Shown: positions 51,538 to 60,844, numbered from the stretch's first letter. The stretch is DNA of 64,000 nt from Nostoc sp. LPT (GCF_017115165.1 NZ_JABXKF010000166.1:29799-93798), one strand, 5' to 3'. Numbers and translations: made by a program. The notes: a model not told the origin generated them from the sequence alone.

Positions 51538-51682
51538 GTAATCAAACACGCCTATTCAGTAGTAACTTTGAACATAGAGTTACTATTGTTTGTATCAGTT
51601 TAAATAGATAATGAGGCGACAATTTTACTAATCTGGTTGCCTCCCATATTTTTCTCTGATTTAATTCTGAAAGTCGGTATTC

Positions 51683-52633
51683 ATGACTACAAATTCTCAA
51701 AATATTTCATCAGCGATGAAAAATCGCTCTGACGCCGAAAAATCCTTAGATTTGGGTTTTATTTGGCTGACTAAAATTTTTGCTTTTGGAGTTGCTGGGA
51801 CTTTATTATGGATCGGGTCGCAGGTTGCAATTGCCTCTTGGCCTGCTATCCAAAAGTTTGGTGCTGGCTTTTTAGTCAACACCACTTGGAACCCGGTTAA
51901 TGATAGCTACGGAGTTCTACCTCAAATTTATGGAACTCTCTTGAGTTCTTTTATTGGTCTGCTGATAGCAGTGCCAATTGGGGTTGGTACTGCTATTGTA
52001 CTGAGCGAGGATTTTTTGCCTGCTAAAGTGAAGCTGGTACTGGTTTTCGCAGTAGAACTGCTCGCAGCTATTCCCAGCGTTGTCTACGGAGTTTGGGGTA
52101 TTTTCGTTTTAGTGCCAATCTTAACCAACTTGGGAAAATGGCTCAATGGTTACTTTGGCTGGCTGCCATTTTTTAGCACTTCTCCTACAGGGCCAGGAAT
52201 GTTACCGGCGGGAGTCATCTTAGCGATTATGACTTTGCCCATCATCACAGCCTTATCCCGCGATGCCTTGATTTCTGTACCCCCAAGCTTGCGCCAAGCC
52301 TCTATAGGGCTGGGAGCAACACGCTGGGAAACAATTTTGCAAGTTCTCATTCCAGCAGCCTTTTCGGGCATAGTTAGTGCTGTGATGCTGGGACTTGGCC
52401 GGGCAATGGGAGAAACAATGGCTGTAACGATGTTAATCGGCAACTCCAACAACATTAGTCTTTCTCTTTTAGCACCAGCCAATACGATTTCTTCTCTATT
52501 GGCAAATCAATTTTCAGAGGCGAGTGGTTTGCAAGTTGCAGCTTTAATGTACGCGGCTTTAATTCTATTTTTTTTGACACTGGTAGTCAATATTCTGGCA
52601 GAGTTGATCGTTCTGAGAGTCAAGCGAATATAG
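51683..52633 (+). CDS. pstC: Phosphate ABC transporter permease PstC
   Basis: A 316-residue inner-membrane permease with six predicted segments. PstC features: WNPVNDSYGVLPQIYGTLLSSFI early, LAAIPSVVYGVWGIFVLVP, and the ATPase-contact loop VPPSLRQASIGLGATRWETILQVLIPAAFSGI, then GRAMGETMAVTMLIGN. It forms the channel with PstA. The gene sits 145 bp after pstS and 19 bp before pstA. Confidence 0.96.
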   Translation: MTTNSQNISSAMKNRSDAEKSLDLGFIWLTKIFAFGVAGTLLWIGSQVAIASWPAIQKFGAGFLVNTTWNPVNDSYGVLPQIYGTLLSSFIGLLIAVPIGVGTAIVLSEDFLPAKVKLVLVFAVELLAAIPSVVYGVWGIFVLVPILTNLGKWLNGYFGWLPFFSTSPTGPGMLPAGVILAIMTLPIITALSRDALISVPPSLRQASIGLGATRWETILQVLIPAAFSGIVSAVMLGLGRAMGETMAVTMLIGNSNNISLSLLAPANTISSLLANQFSEASGLQVAALMYAALILFFLTLVVNILAELIVLRVKRI

Positions 52634-52652
52634 CTTAGTTTTGGGTTAAATT

Positions 52653-53534
52653 ATGACTTCTAATTTTCCAGAGCGCAGTTTAACTCGCTCCCCCACGTCT
52701 CAAAGGACACTGTTTAATACAGTGATGACCGTAGTCGCATTTATCTGCGGAGTATTGGCACTTTTACCTTTACTAGCAGTGCTTTCTTACGTAATTATTA
52801 AAGGCTTTAGCAGTCTGAATCTAGCCGTGTTTGTTGAATTGCCACCCAAAGCTCTCCAAAAGGGAGGAGGCTTTGGTAATGCAATTTTAGGCACGCTGCT
52901 GATGGTAGGAATTGCTGCCTTGATTAGTATCCCCTTTGGAGTTTTAGGGGCAATTTACATCACAGAATTTAGTTCGGCAAGAGTAGCTAGATGGGTGCGT
53001 TTTGCGGCTAACGTCCTTAGTGGAGTCCCCTCAATTATTGCTGGGGTATTTGCCTATGGGATTGTAGTTTTGACAATGGTAAAGTTGAACTTAGGATCGT
53101 ATTCAGCTCTAGCTGGAGGGTTTGCACTAGCAATTTTGATGTTGCCAATTATTCTGCGAACTACTGATGAAGCGTTACAGTTAGTATCGCAAGATTTGCG
53201 ACAAGCATCTGTAGGGTTGGGAGCGACTAACTTTCAAACTGTAAGTCAAGTAGTCTTACCAGCAGCTTTACCAGCTATTGTAACTGGGGCAACGTTAGCG
53301 ATCGCCAGAGCATCTGGAGAAACCGCACCTTTGCTATTTACTGCTCTATTTTCTAACTTTTGGCCAGATGGTTTATTCCAACCAACAGCTTCCCTGGCTG
53401 TTTTAGTTTACAAATACGCCATTTCTCCGTTTAAAAATTGGCAATCTCTAGCTTGGGCAGCATCTTTAATTTTGGTATTGATGGTTCTAATCACAAGTAT
53501 CATCGCTCGCTGGGCAACTCGCAAAAAAGCTTAG
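52653..53534 (+). CDS. pstA: Phosphate ABC transporter permease PstA
   Basis: A 293-residue permease with six membrane segments: KGGGFGNAILGTLLMVGIAA, FAANVLSGVPSIIAGVFAYG, the EAA loop VSQDLRQASVGLGATNFQTVSQVVLPAALPAI, and RASGETAPLLFTALFSNFWP, which marks PstA rather than PstC. It pairs with PstC and docks on PstB. Separated by 56 bp from pstB. Confidence 0.96.
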   Translation: MTSNFPERSLTRSPTSQRTLFNTVMTVVAFICGVLALLPLLAVLSYVIIKGFSSLNLAVFVELPPKALQKGGGFGNAILGTLLMVGIAALISIPFGVLGAIYITEFSSARVARWVRFAANVLSGVPSIIAGVFAYGIVVLTMVKLNLGSYSALAGGFALAILMLPIILRTTDEALQLVSQDLRQASVGLGATNFQTVSQVVLPAALPAIVTGATLAIARASGETAPLLFTALFSNFWPDGLFQPTASLAVLVYKYAISPFKNWQSLAWAASLILVLMVLITSIIARWATRKKA

Positions 53535-53590
53535 TAAACAACCATCCACAGTGCAAATCCCATCGTTTAAACTAACACTAGATTTAATTT

Positions 53591-54397
53591 ATGCCTACCA
53601 ACACTAGGACAGTGAATAACACTGAAACCGTTTTACGCACTGAAAATCTCAACGTTTACTATGGCAAGTTTTTAGCCTTACAGAATATTTGGCTAGATAT
53701 ACCGAAAAATCAGGTGACAGCTTTTATCGGCCCTTCTGGTTGTGGTAAAAGTACGTTGTTGCGATGCTATAACCGTCTCAATGACCTGATTGAGTCATTT
53801 CGGGCAGAAGGTAAAATACTTTTTTACGATAAAAATTTATATGCATCCGACATCGACCCTGTAGAAGTGCGTCGGAGAATTGGAATGGTGTTTCAAAGAC
53901 CAAACCCATTTCCTAAATCAATTTATGACAATATTACTTTTGGAGCCAAAATCAACGGCTATAAAGGTAATTTAGATGAATTGGTAGAAAGCAGTCTCAG
54001 AAAAGCAGCATTATGGGATGAAGTCAAAGATAAACTACAGCAAAGTGGCTCATCTTTATCGGGTGGACAACAACAACGGTTATGTATTGCTCGTGCGATC
54101 GCAGTACAACCTGAAATTATACTGATGGATGAACCTTGCTCCGCTCTTGACCCCATTTCTACCTTGCGTGTTGAAGAACTGATTCACGAACTTAAAGAGC
54201 AATATACTATTGTCATTGTCACCCATAATATGCAGCAAGCAGCCCGTGTTTCTGATAAGACAGCCTTTTTTAATGTTCGGACTTCAGAAACAGGAACCCG
54301 TAATGGCTATATGGTAGAGTATGATGCAACAGAAGTAATTTTCAACAATCCTCAGCAGGAAGATACTAGAGATTATGTCAGCGGCAAATTTGGATAA
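53591..54397 (+). CDS. pstB: Phosphate ABC transporter ATPase PstB
   Basis: The cytoplasmic motor of phosphate uptake, 268 residues. Walker A FIGPSGCGKSTLLRC (about 45-59), Q-loop GMVFQRPNPFPKSIYDN, signature SLSGGQQQRLCIARA, Walker B EIILMDEPCSALDPIS, switch His in VIVTHNMQQAARVSD. The C-terminal YDATEVIFNNPQQEDTRDYV is typical of PstB. It is the last gene of the operon; no phoU follows. Confidence 0.97.
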   Translation: MPTNTRTVNNTETVLRTENLNVYYGKFLALQNIWLDIPKNQVTAFIGPSGCGKSTLLRCYNRLNDLIESFRAEGKILFYDKNLYASDIDPVEVRRRIGMVFQRPNPFPKSIYDNITFGAKINGYKGNLDELVESSLRKAALWDEVKDKLQQSGSSLSGGQQQRLCIARAIAVQPEIILMDEPCSALDPISTLRVEELIHELKEQYTIVIVTHNMQQAARVSDKTAFFNVRTSETGTRNGYMVEYDATEVIFNNPQQEDTRDYVSGKFG

Positions 54398-54517
54398 ATA
54401 AATATTTTACATTTTTGATGTTAAAGCAATGAGGGATACTCGAAAATTAAAGTTGTGCGATATTCCTCTATGTTTTTATTTGAAGGACTTTTTTCCTCCC
54501 CAACAAACTTCATCTCC

Positions 54518-54799
54518 ATGCTGTCTGATGTCTATTACTTGGTGCGCTCAAAAACTGACGGGAATTATCTTATAGCTCGTCCTGATGCTGAAACATCGGG
54601 TTATTTATTGCTGTTTCAAGAAAACTTTGACGCCCTTAGCTATCTCAACACCCACGCAGCAGAAGTGGCAAATCGCTTTGCAGTGGAATCTATTGCGCGT
54701 ACACAGTTGGGAAACTTGCTCAAACGCTGGGGTTTTAGCGGCGTGGGTATTGTAACTGACCCGTTATTACCCAAAGTTGAGTTTTTACAGCACAATTAA
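54518..54799 (+). CDS. Conserved small cyanobacterial protein, unknown
   Basis: Function not recognised. The ATG at 54518 (MLSDVYYLVRSKTDGNYLIAR) is preferred over an in-frame GTG at 54455, because the first 21 residues of the longer form have no obvious role. The 93-residue product is soluble and of mixed alpha/beta character: YLLLFQENFDALSYLNTHA suggests a small ligand- or protein-binding fold. It lies 120 bp after pstB on the same strand, but is more likely an independent gene. Confidence 0.6.
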   Translation: MLSDVYYLVRSKTDGNYLIARPDAETSGYLLLFQENFDALSYLNTHAAEVANRFAVESIARTQLGNLLKRWGFSGVGIVTDPLLPKVEFLQHN

Positions 54800-54823
54800 C
54801 TAATTCGTAATTCGTAATTTTTA

Positions 54824-55390
54824 TTAATTAAATAGTTGTGCGATCGCACAAGTAAAATCAGGCAATATAGATGAACTCAATTCATCACCATTGAATAACG
54901 TAGCAACTAACTTTAAACTTGCTTGTTCGCGTCGATATACTTCCACCCGTTGCTTGCGCCAATCTGCAATCCAATATTCTCTGACACCTCGTGAAGAGTA
55001 GAGCTTAAGTTTTAGTTCTCTGTCCCGCTTTTCATTTTCACTACCAGCAGATAACACCTCTACAACCAGTTCTGGCGCACCTGTCAAATGTCCCGCCTCG
55101 TCTAAAAGTAAAGGCAATCTCTCATTGCTAACCCAGACAACATCGGGAATAACATTATCATTATCGCCAAAAATTATTCCTGGAGCCGTCACAACTTCTC
55201 CCAGCCCAGTAATTTGTGACCAGTTATCCAAGGAAGTGCTAATTCTGACACAGGTTTTTTGATGCTTCCAATGAGGCGCTCTAGTCACAAATAATTCCCC
55301 GTCGATAATTTCATAGCGATTCCCGTTATCTGGAAACAACTCTAAGTCGGCGGTAGTCCAGCACACTCTCTCAGATATTGGCTGGTTCAT
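54824..55390 (-). CDS. Uma2-family (DUF820) putative endonuclease
   Basis: A 188-residue protein of the restriction-endonuclease-like Uma2 family, highly expanded in filamentous cyanobacteria. The pattern includes the N-terminal RYEIIDGELFVTRAPHWKHQ, then VIPDVVWVSNERLP with the metal-binding Asp, GAPELVVEVLSAGSENEKRDRELKLKLY with the Glu and Lys of a PD-(D/E)xK site, and GVREYWIADWRKQRVEVYRR. The biological role is not established; a nuclease or mobile-element-derived function is assumed from the fold. Confidence 0.88.
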   Translation of the reverse strand: MNQPISERVCWTTADLELFPDNGNRYEIIDGELFVTRAPHWKHQKTCVRISTSLDNWSQITGLGEVVTAPGIIFGDNDNVIPDVVWVSNERLPLLLDEAGHLTGAPELVVEVLSAGSENEKRDRELKLKLYSSRGVREYWIADWRKQRVEVYRREQASLKLVATLFNGDELSSSILPDFTCAIAQLFN

Positions 55391-55445
55391 AAATCATCTC
55401 TGTTAGGGATTTACCTATTTTAGCTGAGTGGAAATGGAACATCAT

Positions 55446-55574
55446 AGCGTTTTTTGTTTGTATGCAATACAGTCTGACCTCTCGTTTTAGGCTTTGAATC
55501 TTACTCCCTAACGCTAGTAAGGAAGGGTTAGGGGTTAGGTCTGTATTGAACTCAACTCAGAAGTGCTATATGGC
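55446..55574. mobile_element. TATAGC-type inverted-repeat element, about 129 bp
   Basis: The left end ATAGCGTTTTTTGTTTGTATG and the right end (read on the other strand) ATAGCACTTCTGAGTTGAG share the TATAGC family start and pair further inside through GCAATACAGTCTGACC / GGTTAGGTCTGTATTG. No coding capacity. It lies just before the toxin-antitoxin genes. Confidence 0.6.
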
Positions 55575-55648
55575 TTTGCCCAACGCAACACACCATTTTT
55601 ATTACTCAATGTTTTATTATCTTAGTTGCACTCCCGTAATCTCTATGA

Positions 55649-55701
55649 TATTCCTTATAAGTAATAATAATATTGACATTCTTTATAAGGAATACTATAC
55701 T
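55649..55701 (+). promoter_or_regulatory. Promoter with overlapping inverted-repeat operator of the toxin-antitoxin genes
   Basis: A consensus promoter TTGACA (55673-55678), 17 bp, TATACT (55696-55701) drives the pair. A perfect 12-bp inverted repeat, TATTCCTTATAA (55649-55660) and TTATAAGGAATA (55683-55694), places its right arm between -35 and -10. This is the expected layout for autorepression by the helix-turn-helix antitoxin. Confidence 0.78.
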
Positions 55702-55713
55702 TTGAGGTAGGAA

Positions 55714-56121
55714 GTGAATTGGACTTGGGAACTTTATCAAGATTTCAATGGGGAAATCCCCAAAGATTTGCTTGCTTTTTTCATTAGGATGATTCCTGAA
55801 CAGGAGCAACCAGAAAATCCACCAAAGCCATTACTGAGTCCTTCCGAAACTAGGCGTTTGCAAGTTAATCTTGGCTACCTGTGTAATAAAGGACTCGCAT
55901 CACTCACTAGTGGCATCTTTGAGAAACTCGAAGATGACCTGTATGAGTTATGTATGACCAAGAGCGAACATAATCCAAGGTTTATTTTAACGGCTGCAAC
56001 TCCTCAGCGATTTGTTGTGCTGCACGCTTTTATGAAGAAATACGACGACGCTATTAAAGATAGAGACAAAGAGCCTGCAAGAGTGAGATTGCGTGAATTG
56101 CAGCAGAGGGAAAAGTCATGA
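55714..56121 (+). CDS. HigB/Gp49-type toxin-like protein
   Basis: A 135-residue product starting with GTG at 55714, preceded by GAGGTAGGA. Residues about 45-120 match the RelE-fold HigB/phage Gp49 family: ETRRLQVNLGYLCNKG, IFEKLEDDLYELCMTKSEHNPRFILTA, QRFVVLHAFMKKYD and a basic C-terminal helix. Such toxins cleave mRNA on the ribosome. The N-terminal 40 residues (WELYQDFNGEIPKDLLAFF) are an extra segment not typical of the minimal toxin. The stop overlaps the antitoxin ATG by 4 bp (ATGA), the common translational coupling of toxin-antitoxin pairs. Confidence 0.83.
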   Translation: MNWTWELYQDFNGEIPKDLLAFFIRMIPEQEQPENPPKPLLSPSETRRLQVNLGYLCNKGLASLTSGIFEKLEDDLYELCMTKSEHNPRFILTAATPQRFVVLHAFMKKYDDAIKDRDKEPARVRLRELQQREKS

Positions 56122-56837
56122 AAAAGCCTAATTTTCAAGCTTGGTTGCAGCAGAAGGTAAGCGATGATCCAGAAGTGATTTTGGCGGGAAAGTTAGAGTT
56201 TCTGCGCTTATATCTTACCGATGCTATGCGGGAAATACGTAATAAAGCAGGATTGACTCAGGCAGAGCTAGCCCAAAAACTGGGAGTGAAGCAAGCGGCT
56301 GTGTCCAAGTTGGAGTCCGCCTTAAAGGAACATGAGTTGGAATCGGTGTTGCACTATTTACATACCTTGGGTGCAGATTTGCTGGTAGCCGTCAAACAAG
56401 GGGATGACTTATATCAAGCTAGTGATAACGAAGGTGTTTTGCTGGTAGATGTACCAGATGTAGTTTTCCAAAAAGCATTGGCGGCAAACATGAGCGTGCG
56501 GGAATATGTGCGTGTCGCCGTTGAGAAGTTTTCTGGCGAGGATGATGGACTGAAAACAGCTTTGGTAAAACTGCTGGAAAGTGACGATTCGGTAGCGGTG
56601 AAAGTGAGAGAGCGTTTGGGTTCAAGGACAATCGGAGAAATTGCTGTAGAGTTGGAAAAATGTTTGAGTCTATCTGAAAAAGATAAGATTTTTGCTGTGA
56701 AAAATGTTTTGGCTGCTAATGTGGCGTGTAGAGAAAGTAATCGTGGAAGTAGTGATGAAGTTGATGAAATTGAGTTGTTGGATTTAGCGGAAGAATTGCT
56801 AGAGAAGTTAAAGGAATTTTTTGAGCGGTATAAATAA
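56118..56837 (+). CDS. HigA-type XRE antitoxin with extended C-terminal domain
   Basis: Residues about 40-100 are a helix-turn-helix of XRE type: REIRNKAGLTQAELAQKLGVKQAAVSKLES. The family antitoxin binds its toxin and represses the operon; a perfect inverted repeat lies in the promoter upstream. At 239 residues the protein is more than twice the usual HigA length. The extra C-terminal half (about 110-239) is acidic and helical: VPDVVFQKALAANMSVREYVRVAVEKF, and an end rich in Glu/Leu (LLDLAEELLEKLKEFFERY). This half may sense something or bridge to the CHAT protein encoded 31 bp downstream. Confidence 0.85.
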   Translation: MKKPNFQAWLQQKVSDDPEVILAGKLEFLRLYLTDAMREIRNKAGLTQAELAQKLGVKQAAVSKLESALKEHELESVLHYLHTLGADLLVAVKQGDDLYQASDNEGVLLVDVPDVVFQKALAANMSVREYVRVAVEKFSGEDDGLKTALVKLLESDDSVAVKVRERLGSRTIGEIAVELEKCLSLSEKDKIFAVKNVLAANVACRESNRGSSDEVDEIELLDLAEELLEKLKEFFERYK

Positions 56838-56869
56838 ATTCATAAACTAAACTCATAAGCAGGAATTTA

Positions 56870-59800
56870 TTGGTGATAGAAGAAAAATGCCTGAATGCTT
56901 ATTTAAAGCTAATACATGAACTTCTCCAATCTTCTAAGGGACAAGAACCGGGAATTTTAGAGGTTCATAAAAACCTGATAGATGGTGATTTGGTAGACAC
57001 TATGAAGCAGGTAGCTGCAACATTAGCGGAGCAGAGATACGAAGAAAATGCCATTTTTATCCGTAGGGTTGCTGTTACAATTTCCGCTACTATAGGTAAG
57101 CCATCGCCAGCAGAAACTTATGTAGAACTTATTCTAATGCTGTTACAAGCAGTGAGTAGTAGTCATGCTGATCCACAAGTGGTTTATCCATTTCTGCAAG
57201 CTAACCTAGACAAAATTGATGATAAATTTTCTTGCTGTTTGAAGGCTTGGGCTATAGATATGTTAATAGAAGAAAATCTAATTTCAGCAGAAATCTTAGC
57301 AACTGACATTTTTAATTTCAGTAACCTGATCGCTGAGTTTCCTTTAGGAAGTAAAGCATCAAATATAGAAATTGCCATTGCTGGCTATGAGGTAGCTCAA
57401 ACTGTCTTTACTCCAGAAGCCTTTTCCCAAGAATGGGCTATGACTCAAAACACTTTAGCCGCTGCCTATATACAGCGTATCCGAGGATATAAAGCCGAAA
57501 ATATAGAAATTGCTATTACTGCTTTGCAAGAAGCTTTGCAAGTCTTTAATAAACAAGACTTACCTACAGAATGGGCTATGACCCAAAACAGTTTAGCTGG
57601 TGCCTATATCAAGCGTATCCAAGGAGACAAAGCTGAGAATCTGGAAATGGCTATAACTGTTTTGCAAGCAGCTTTAGAAATCATTACCGAAAAAGCATTT
57701 GTTCAAAAATGGGCTACTATTCAAAATAATCTAGCAGTTGCTTACCGTGACCGAATCCGAGGGAACAAAGTAGAGAATCTAGAATTAGCTATAGCCGCCT
57801 GCAAATCTGCTTTACGAGTTTTTACTAAAGAAGCTTTTCCACAGGAGTGGGCTGAAACCCAAAATAATTTAGGAAATAGCTATCGCTATCGTATTAAAGG
57901 AGACAAAGCAGAAAATATAGAATTAGCGATTGCCTGTTATCAAGCAGCAGCAAAAGTTTTTAGCCAGACAGATTATCCTCAAGGATGGGCTGATGTAAAA
58001 AACAATTTGGGGCTTGCTTACTTAGAACGTATTCAAAAAGACAAAGAGCAAAATATAGAATTGGCTATATTTGCTTTTGAAGAAGCTTGCCAAATTTTTA
58101 CTAAAGAAGCCTTTCCTAACGAATGGGCAAGAACTCAAAATAACTTAGGTATTACTTATTTGGATAGAATTTGTGGTACTAGATTGGAAAATTTGGATTT
58201 AGCTATTATTTCTCTACAAAAAAGCTTACAAATTTTTACCAAAGAATTTTATCCTATAAACTGGGCTATGACACAAATGAATTTGGGAATTTGCTATGGT
58301 GAGCATTTTAAAGAAGATTACACAAACGACTTAGAACTGGCTATCACTGCTTTTCAATTTGCTTTACAAATTCGTACTCAAGAAGCTTTCCCGGAAGACT
58401 GGGCATTAACTCATAGTAATATTGATCATATTTATAACTTGCATGGATATTTTACGAAAGCAATTGAATCTTTCCAGTTAGCCTTAACCGTCTATCAACA
58501 CAACATATTTCCGCTTGATTGCTTTATAACAGGACGTAACTTGGGTAACACAGCTTTCTCCAATGATAATTGGGATAAAGCTATCCAAGGCTATGAAGCA
58601 GCTATTGACGCAGTAGAAACTAGCCGTAATTGGGTAACTTCTGAATCCCGCCGTCAAGAAATTATAGAAGAATCCATTGATGTTTATCAAAACATGGTGC
58701 AAGCCTGCATCAATGCTGGACAAATAGAAAAAGCCTTTGAATACTCCGAGCGATCGCGTTCTAAACGCCTGGTAGACTTAATGGCAAGCTACAACCTCTC
58801 TAAAGGCGAAGAAATTCCCCCAAAATTCCAAGAATTATTGCAGCAGTATGAAGCACTGCAATGGCAAATTGACCAAGAACGCCAAAGCCATAAATCTGAA
58901 AATAATCGCAGTGACACACGCGCTGCTTGGGAAGCTTATAATGAAGCGATCGCATCTTTAGAAACTCAAAAACAACAAGTTTGGGAAAATCTCAGACGCG
59001 AAGATCCCGTATTAGCTGGCGAAATTCAAGTTAACCCCCTCAGCTTATCGGAAATTCAAAAGCTAATTGACCAACCCAATACAGCTATCCTCAGTTTCTA
59101 CACTACCAACAGCGACACCCATATTTTTGTCGTCCAGCAAAACCAAATTACTTTCCACACCTGCACAGGACAAGGGTTATATACGTTACAAGGCTGGATT
59201 AGCCAGAATTGGTTATTGCCTTATATGAATGATTCCCAAAAATGGGAAACTCAAATTAATAGTATTCTCCGCGAATTAGCTAAACGCCTGCAAATATCTG
59301 AACTCATTTACCAACATCTTGAAGGAGTAGAAGAGTTAATTTTAGTACCTCACATATTACTACATCAGATTCCGTTTGCTGCTTTGCCTACAGGAGAATA
59401 TCAGGAATATTTAGGAGATAAATTTATCATTCGTTATACCCCAAGCTGCCAAATTTTAGAATTTTGTCAACAACGCGACAATGTAGGGAAATTTAATGAA
59501 ATATCTCTACAATATGGAACTGTGGAAGATGCCGAAGATAACCTTCCCTGTGCCAGATTTGAAGGCGAACAACTCGCCAAAATGTACAATATTCCACCAG
59601 AAAACAGATTAATTGGCAGCAGTCAAGCTACCTCTAACAAGTATCGACAGTTAGCACAACAAGTTCAAGTACTTCATTGCTGCCACCATGCCCAATCTCG
59701 CCTCGATAATCCCTTAGAATCACAGTTAAAATTAGCTGATGGTAGCATCACGTTGGGGCAATTGATGACACCAAGCTGGCGTTTACCTCAACTTGTAGAA

Positions 59801-60265
59801 GTATTTCTGTCTTGCTGCGAAACTAATTTGGGTACTCCTTCTTTAACTGACGATATTCTTACTCTCTCCACAGGCTTTTTGTGTGTTGGTGCTAGAAGCG
59901 TTGTTAGTACTTTGTGGTCAGTCAATGATTTAGCCACAGCATTATTTTCCCTTTTTTACTACCAGCATAGGCAAGAAGGTAAAAACCGTCCTGAAGCATT
60001 ACAGAAAGCCCAAATTCAGCTACGAAAATTCACAAAAGTAGACCTTAATAAAATATTTCAGGAAGTTGAAGTAAGGGAAAAAGAACTGATAGGAAATAGA
60101 AAAAAATATCCTTCGGGTTCTATCGAATATGAACAATGGAAGCTTGAATATAATATGTATACCAAATTGAACAGACGAATTAAAGAAATCGAAAACTCTA
60201 CTCAGCAATTTCCCTTTTCACTTCCTCATTACTGGGCTGCTTTTATTTGCCACGGTTTACGGTAA
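56870..60265 (+). CDS. TPR-CHAT caspase-like protease
   Basis: A 1131-residue product; it starts with TTG at 56870 or GTG at 56873, as no ATG is suitably placed. Residues about 150-620 hold TPR-like repeats of about 46 residues (EIAITALQEAL-V...EAFPQEWAMTQNNLG-AY). The CHAT domain follows (about 730-1131). The putative catalytic dyad is His in VLHCCHHAQSRLD (about 935) and Cys in VEVFLSCCETNLG (about 980); the GFLCVGARSVVSTLWSVND segment is typical of the family, and the end is YWAAFICHGL. In other bacteria TPR-CHAT proteases act in immunity, triggered by partner proteins. The adjacency to a toxin-antitoxin pair is suggestive. Confidence 0.88.
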   Translation: MVIEEKCLNAYLKLIHELLQSSKGQEPGILEVHKNLIDGDLVDTMKQVAATLAEQRYEENAIFIRRVAVTISATIGKPSPAETYVELILMLLQAVSSSHADPQVVYPFLQANLDKIDDKFSCCLKAWAIDMLIEENLISAEILATDIFNFSNLIAEFPLGSKASNIEIAIAGYEVAQTVFTPEAFSQEWAMTQNTLAAAYIQRIRGYKAENIEIAITALQEALQVFNKQDLPTEWAMTQNSLAGAYIKRIQGDKAENLEMAITVLQAALEIITEKAFVQKWATIQNNLAVAYRDRIRGNKVENLELAIAACKSALRVFTKEAFPQEWAETQNNLGNSYRYRIKGDKAENIELAIACYQAAAKVFSQTDYPQGWADVKNNLGLAYLERIQKDKEQNIELAIFAFEEACQIFTKEAFPNEWARTQNNLGITYLDRICGTRLENLDLAIISLQKSLQIFTKEFYPINWAMTQMNLGICYGEHFKEDYTNDLELAITAFQFALQIRTQEAFPEDWALTHSNIDHIYNLHGYFTKAIESFQLALTVYQHNIFPLDCFITGRNLGNTAFSNDNWDKAIQGYEAAIDAVETSRNWVTSESRRQEIIEESIDVYQNMVQACINAGQIEKAFEYSERSRSKRLVDLMASYNLSKGEEIPPKFQELLQQYEALQWQIDQERQSHKSENNRSDTRAAWEAYNEAIASLETQKQQVWENLRREDPVLAGEIQVNPLSLSEIQKLIDQPNTAILSFYTTNSDTHIFVVQQNQITFHTCTGQGLYTLQGWISQNWLLPYMNDSQKWETQINSILRELAKRLQISELIYQHLEGVEELILVPHILLHQIPFAALPTGEYQEYLGDKFIIRYTPSCQILEFCQQRDNVGKFNEISLQYGTVEDAEDNLPCARFEGEQLAKMYNIPPENRLIGSSQATSNKYRQLAQQVQVLHCCHHAQSRLDNPLESQLKLADGSITLGQLMTPSWRLPQLVEVFLSCCETNLGTPSLTDDILTLSTGFLCVGARSVVSTLWSVNDLATALFSLFYYQHRQEGKNRPEALQKAQIQLRKFTKVDLNKIFQEVEVREKELIGNRKKYPSGSIEYEQWKLEYNMYTKLNRRIKEIENSTQQFPFSLPHYWAAFICHGLR

Positions 60266-60287
60266 GAAAATAATAGTATTGGGGCAA

Positions 60288-60761
60288 TTACTCGCCCTGT
60301 TCATCAACCTGATTAACATTTGGTAAGAATTTAGGATTCAAAGTTTGGTCTAAAGTGTAGGGACAGATTTCTGGAAAAACATTTTCACCCAACTCAGTTT
60401 CTCGAATCGCTAAAGCCAAACCTAGTTCATAAACACTGAAGAAAACTTCATCAAGATAGGGTTTCAAACTAGCGCTATCTTGCAGAAGCAGCTTAATTTG
60501 AATACGTTGCTCTCGAATTGTACCCAACCAGCTATTGCTACGTTTTTCAGGTTGAAATTGCCATTTTAGTAGATGTCCTAGCAATACTCCCAGCCGATTT
60601 CGCAATTCTTGCCGTTCTCTTCTACCCAGAGTTTCAATTTCTTCAATCAGGTTAACTGTATCTAATTGTTCCCACTGTTGAGTTTTGAGCAAGCTAACCT
60701 GCTTTTGCGTCCAATCATAGAAATCTGTTTCATATAGGTGAGATGTGTACATTTTTTCCAC
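60288..60761 (-). CDS. DUF29-family protein
   Basis: A 157-residue helical protein with the complete DUF29 pattern: HLYETDFYDWTQKQVSLLK, LDTVNLIEEIETLGRRERQELRNRL (family core), LLGHLLKWQFQPEKRSNSWLGTIREQRIQI, and a C-terminal Phe-Pro-x-x-CPYTLDQ. Its function is unknown. The family is amplified in cyanobacteria and often found beside toxin-antitoxin or repeat elements. It is convergent with the CHAT gene. Confidence 0.92.
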   Translation of the reverse strand: MEKMYTSHLYETDFYDWTQKQVSLLKTQQWEQLDTVNLIEEIETLGRRERQELRNRLGVLLGHLLKWQFQPEKRSNSWLGTIREQRIQIKLLLQDSASLKPYLDEVFFSVYELGLALAIRETELGENVFPEICPYTLDQTLNPKFLPNVNQVDEQGE

Positions 60762-60844
60762 TTTATTTACACCTATTTACTTACCTACCCTTGCGGTAAA
60801 GCTTGTACCAAAATCCAAAATCCAAAATCTAAAATCCAAAATCT

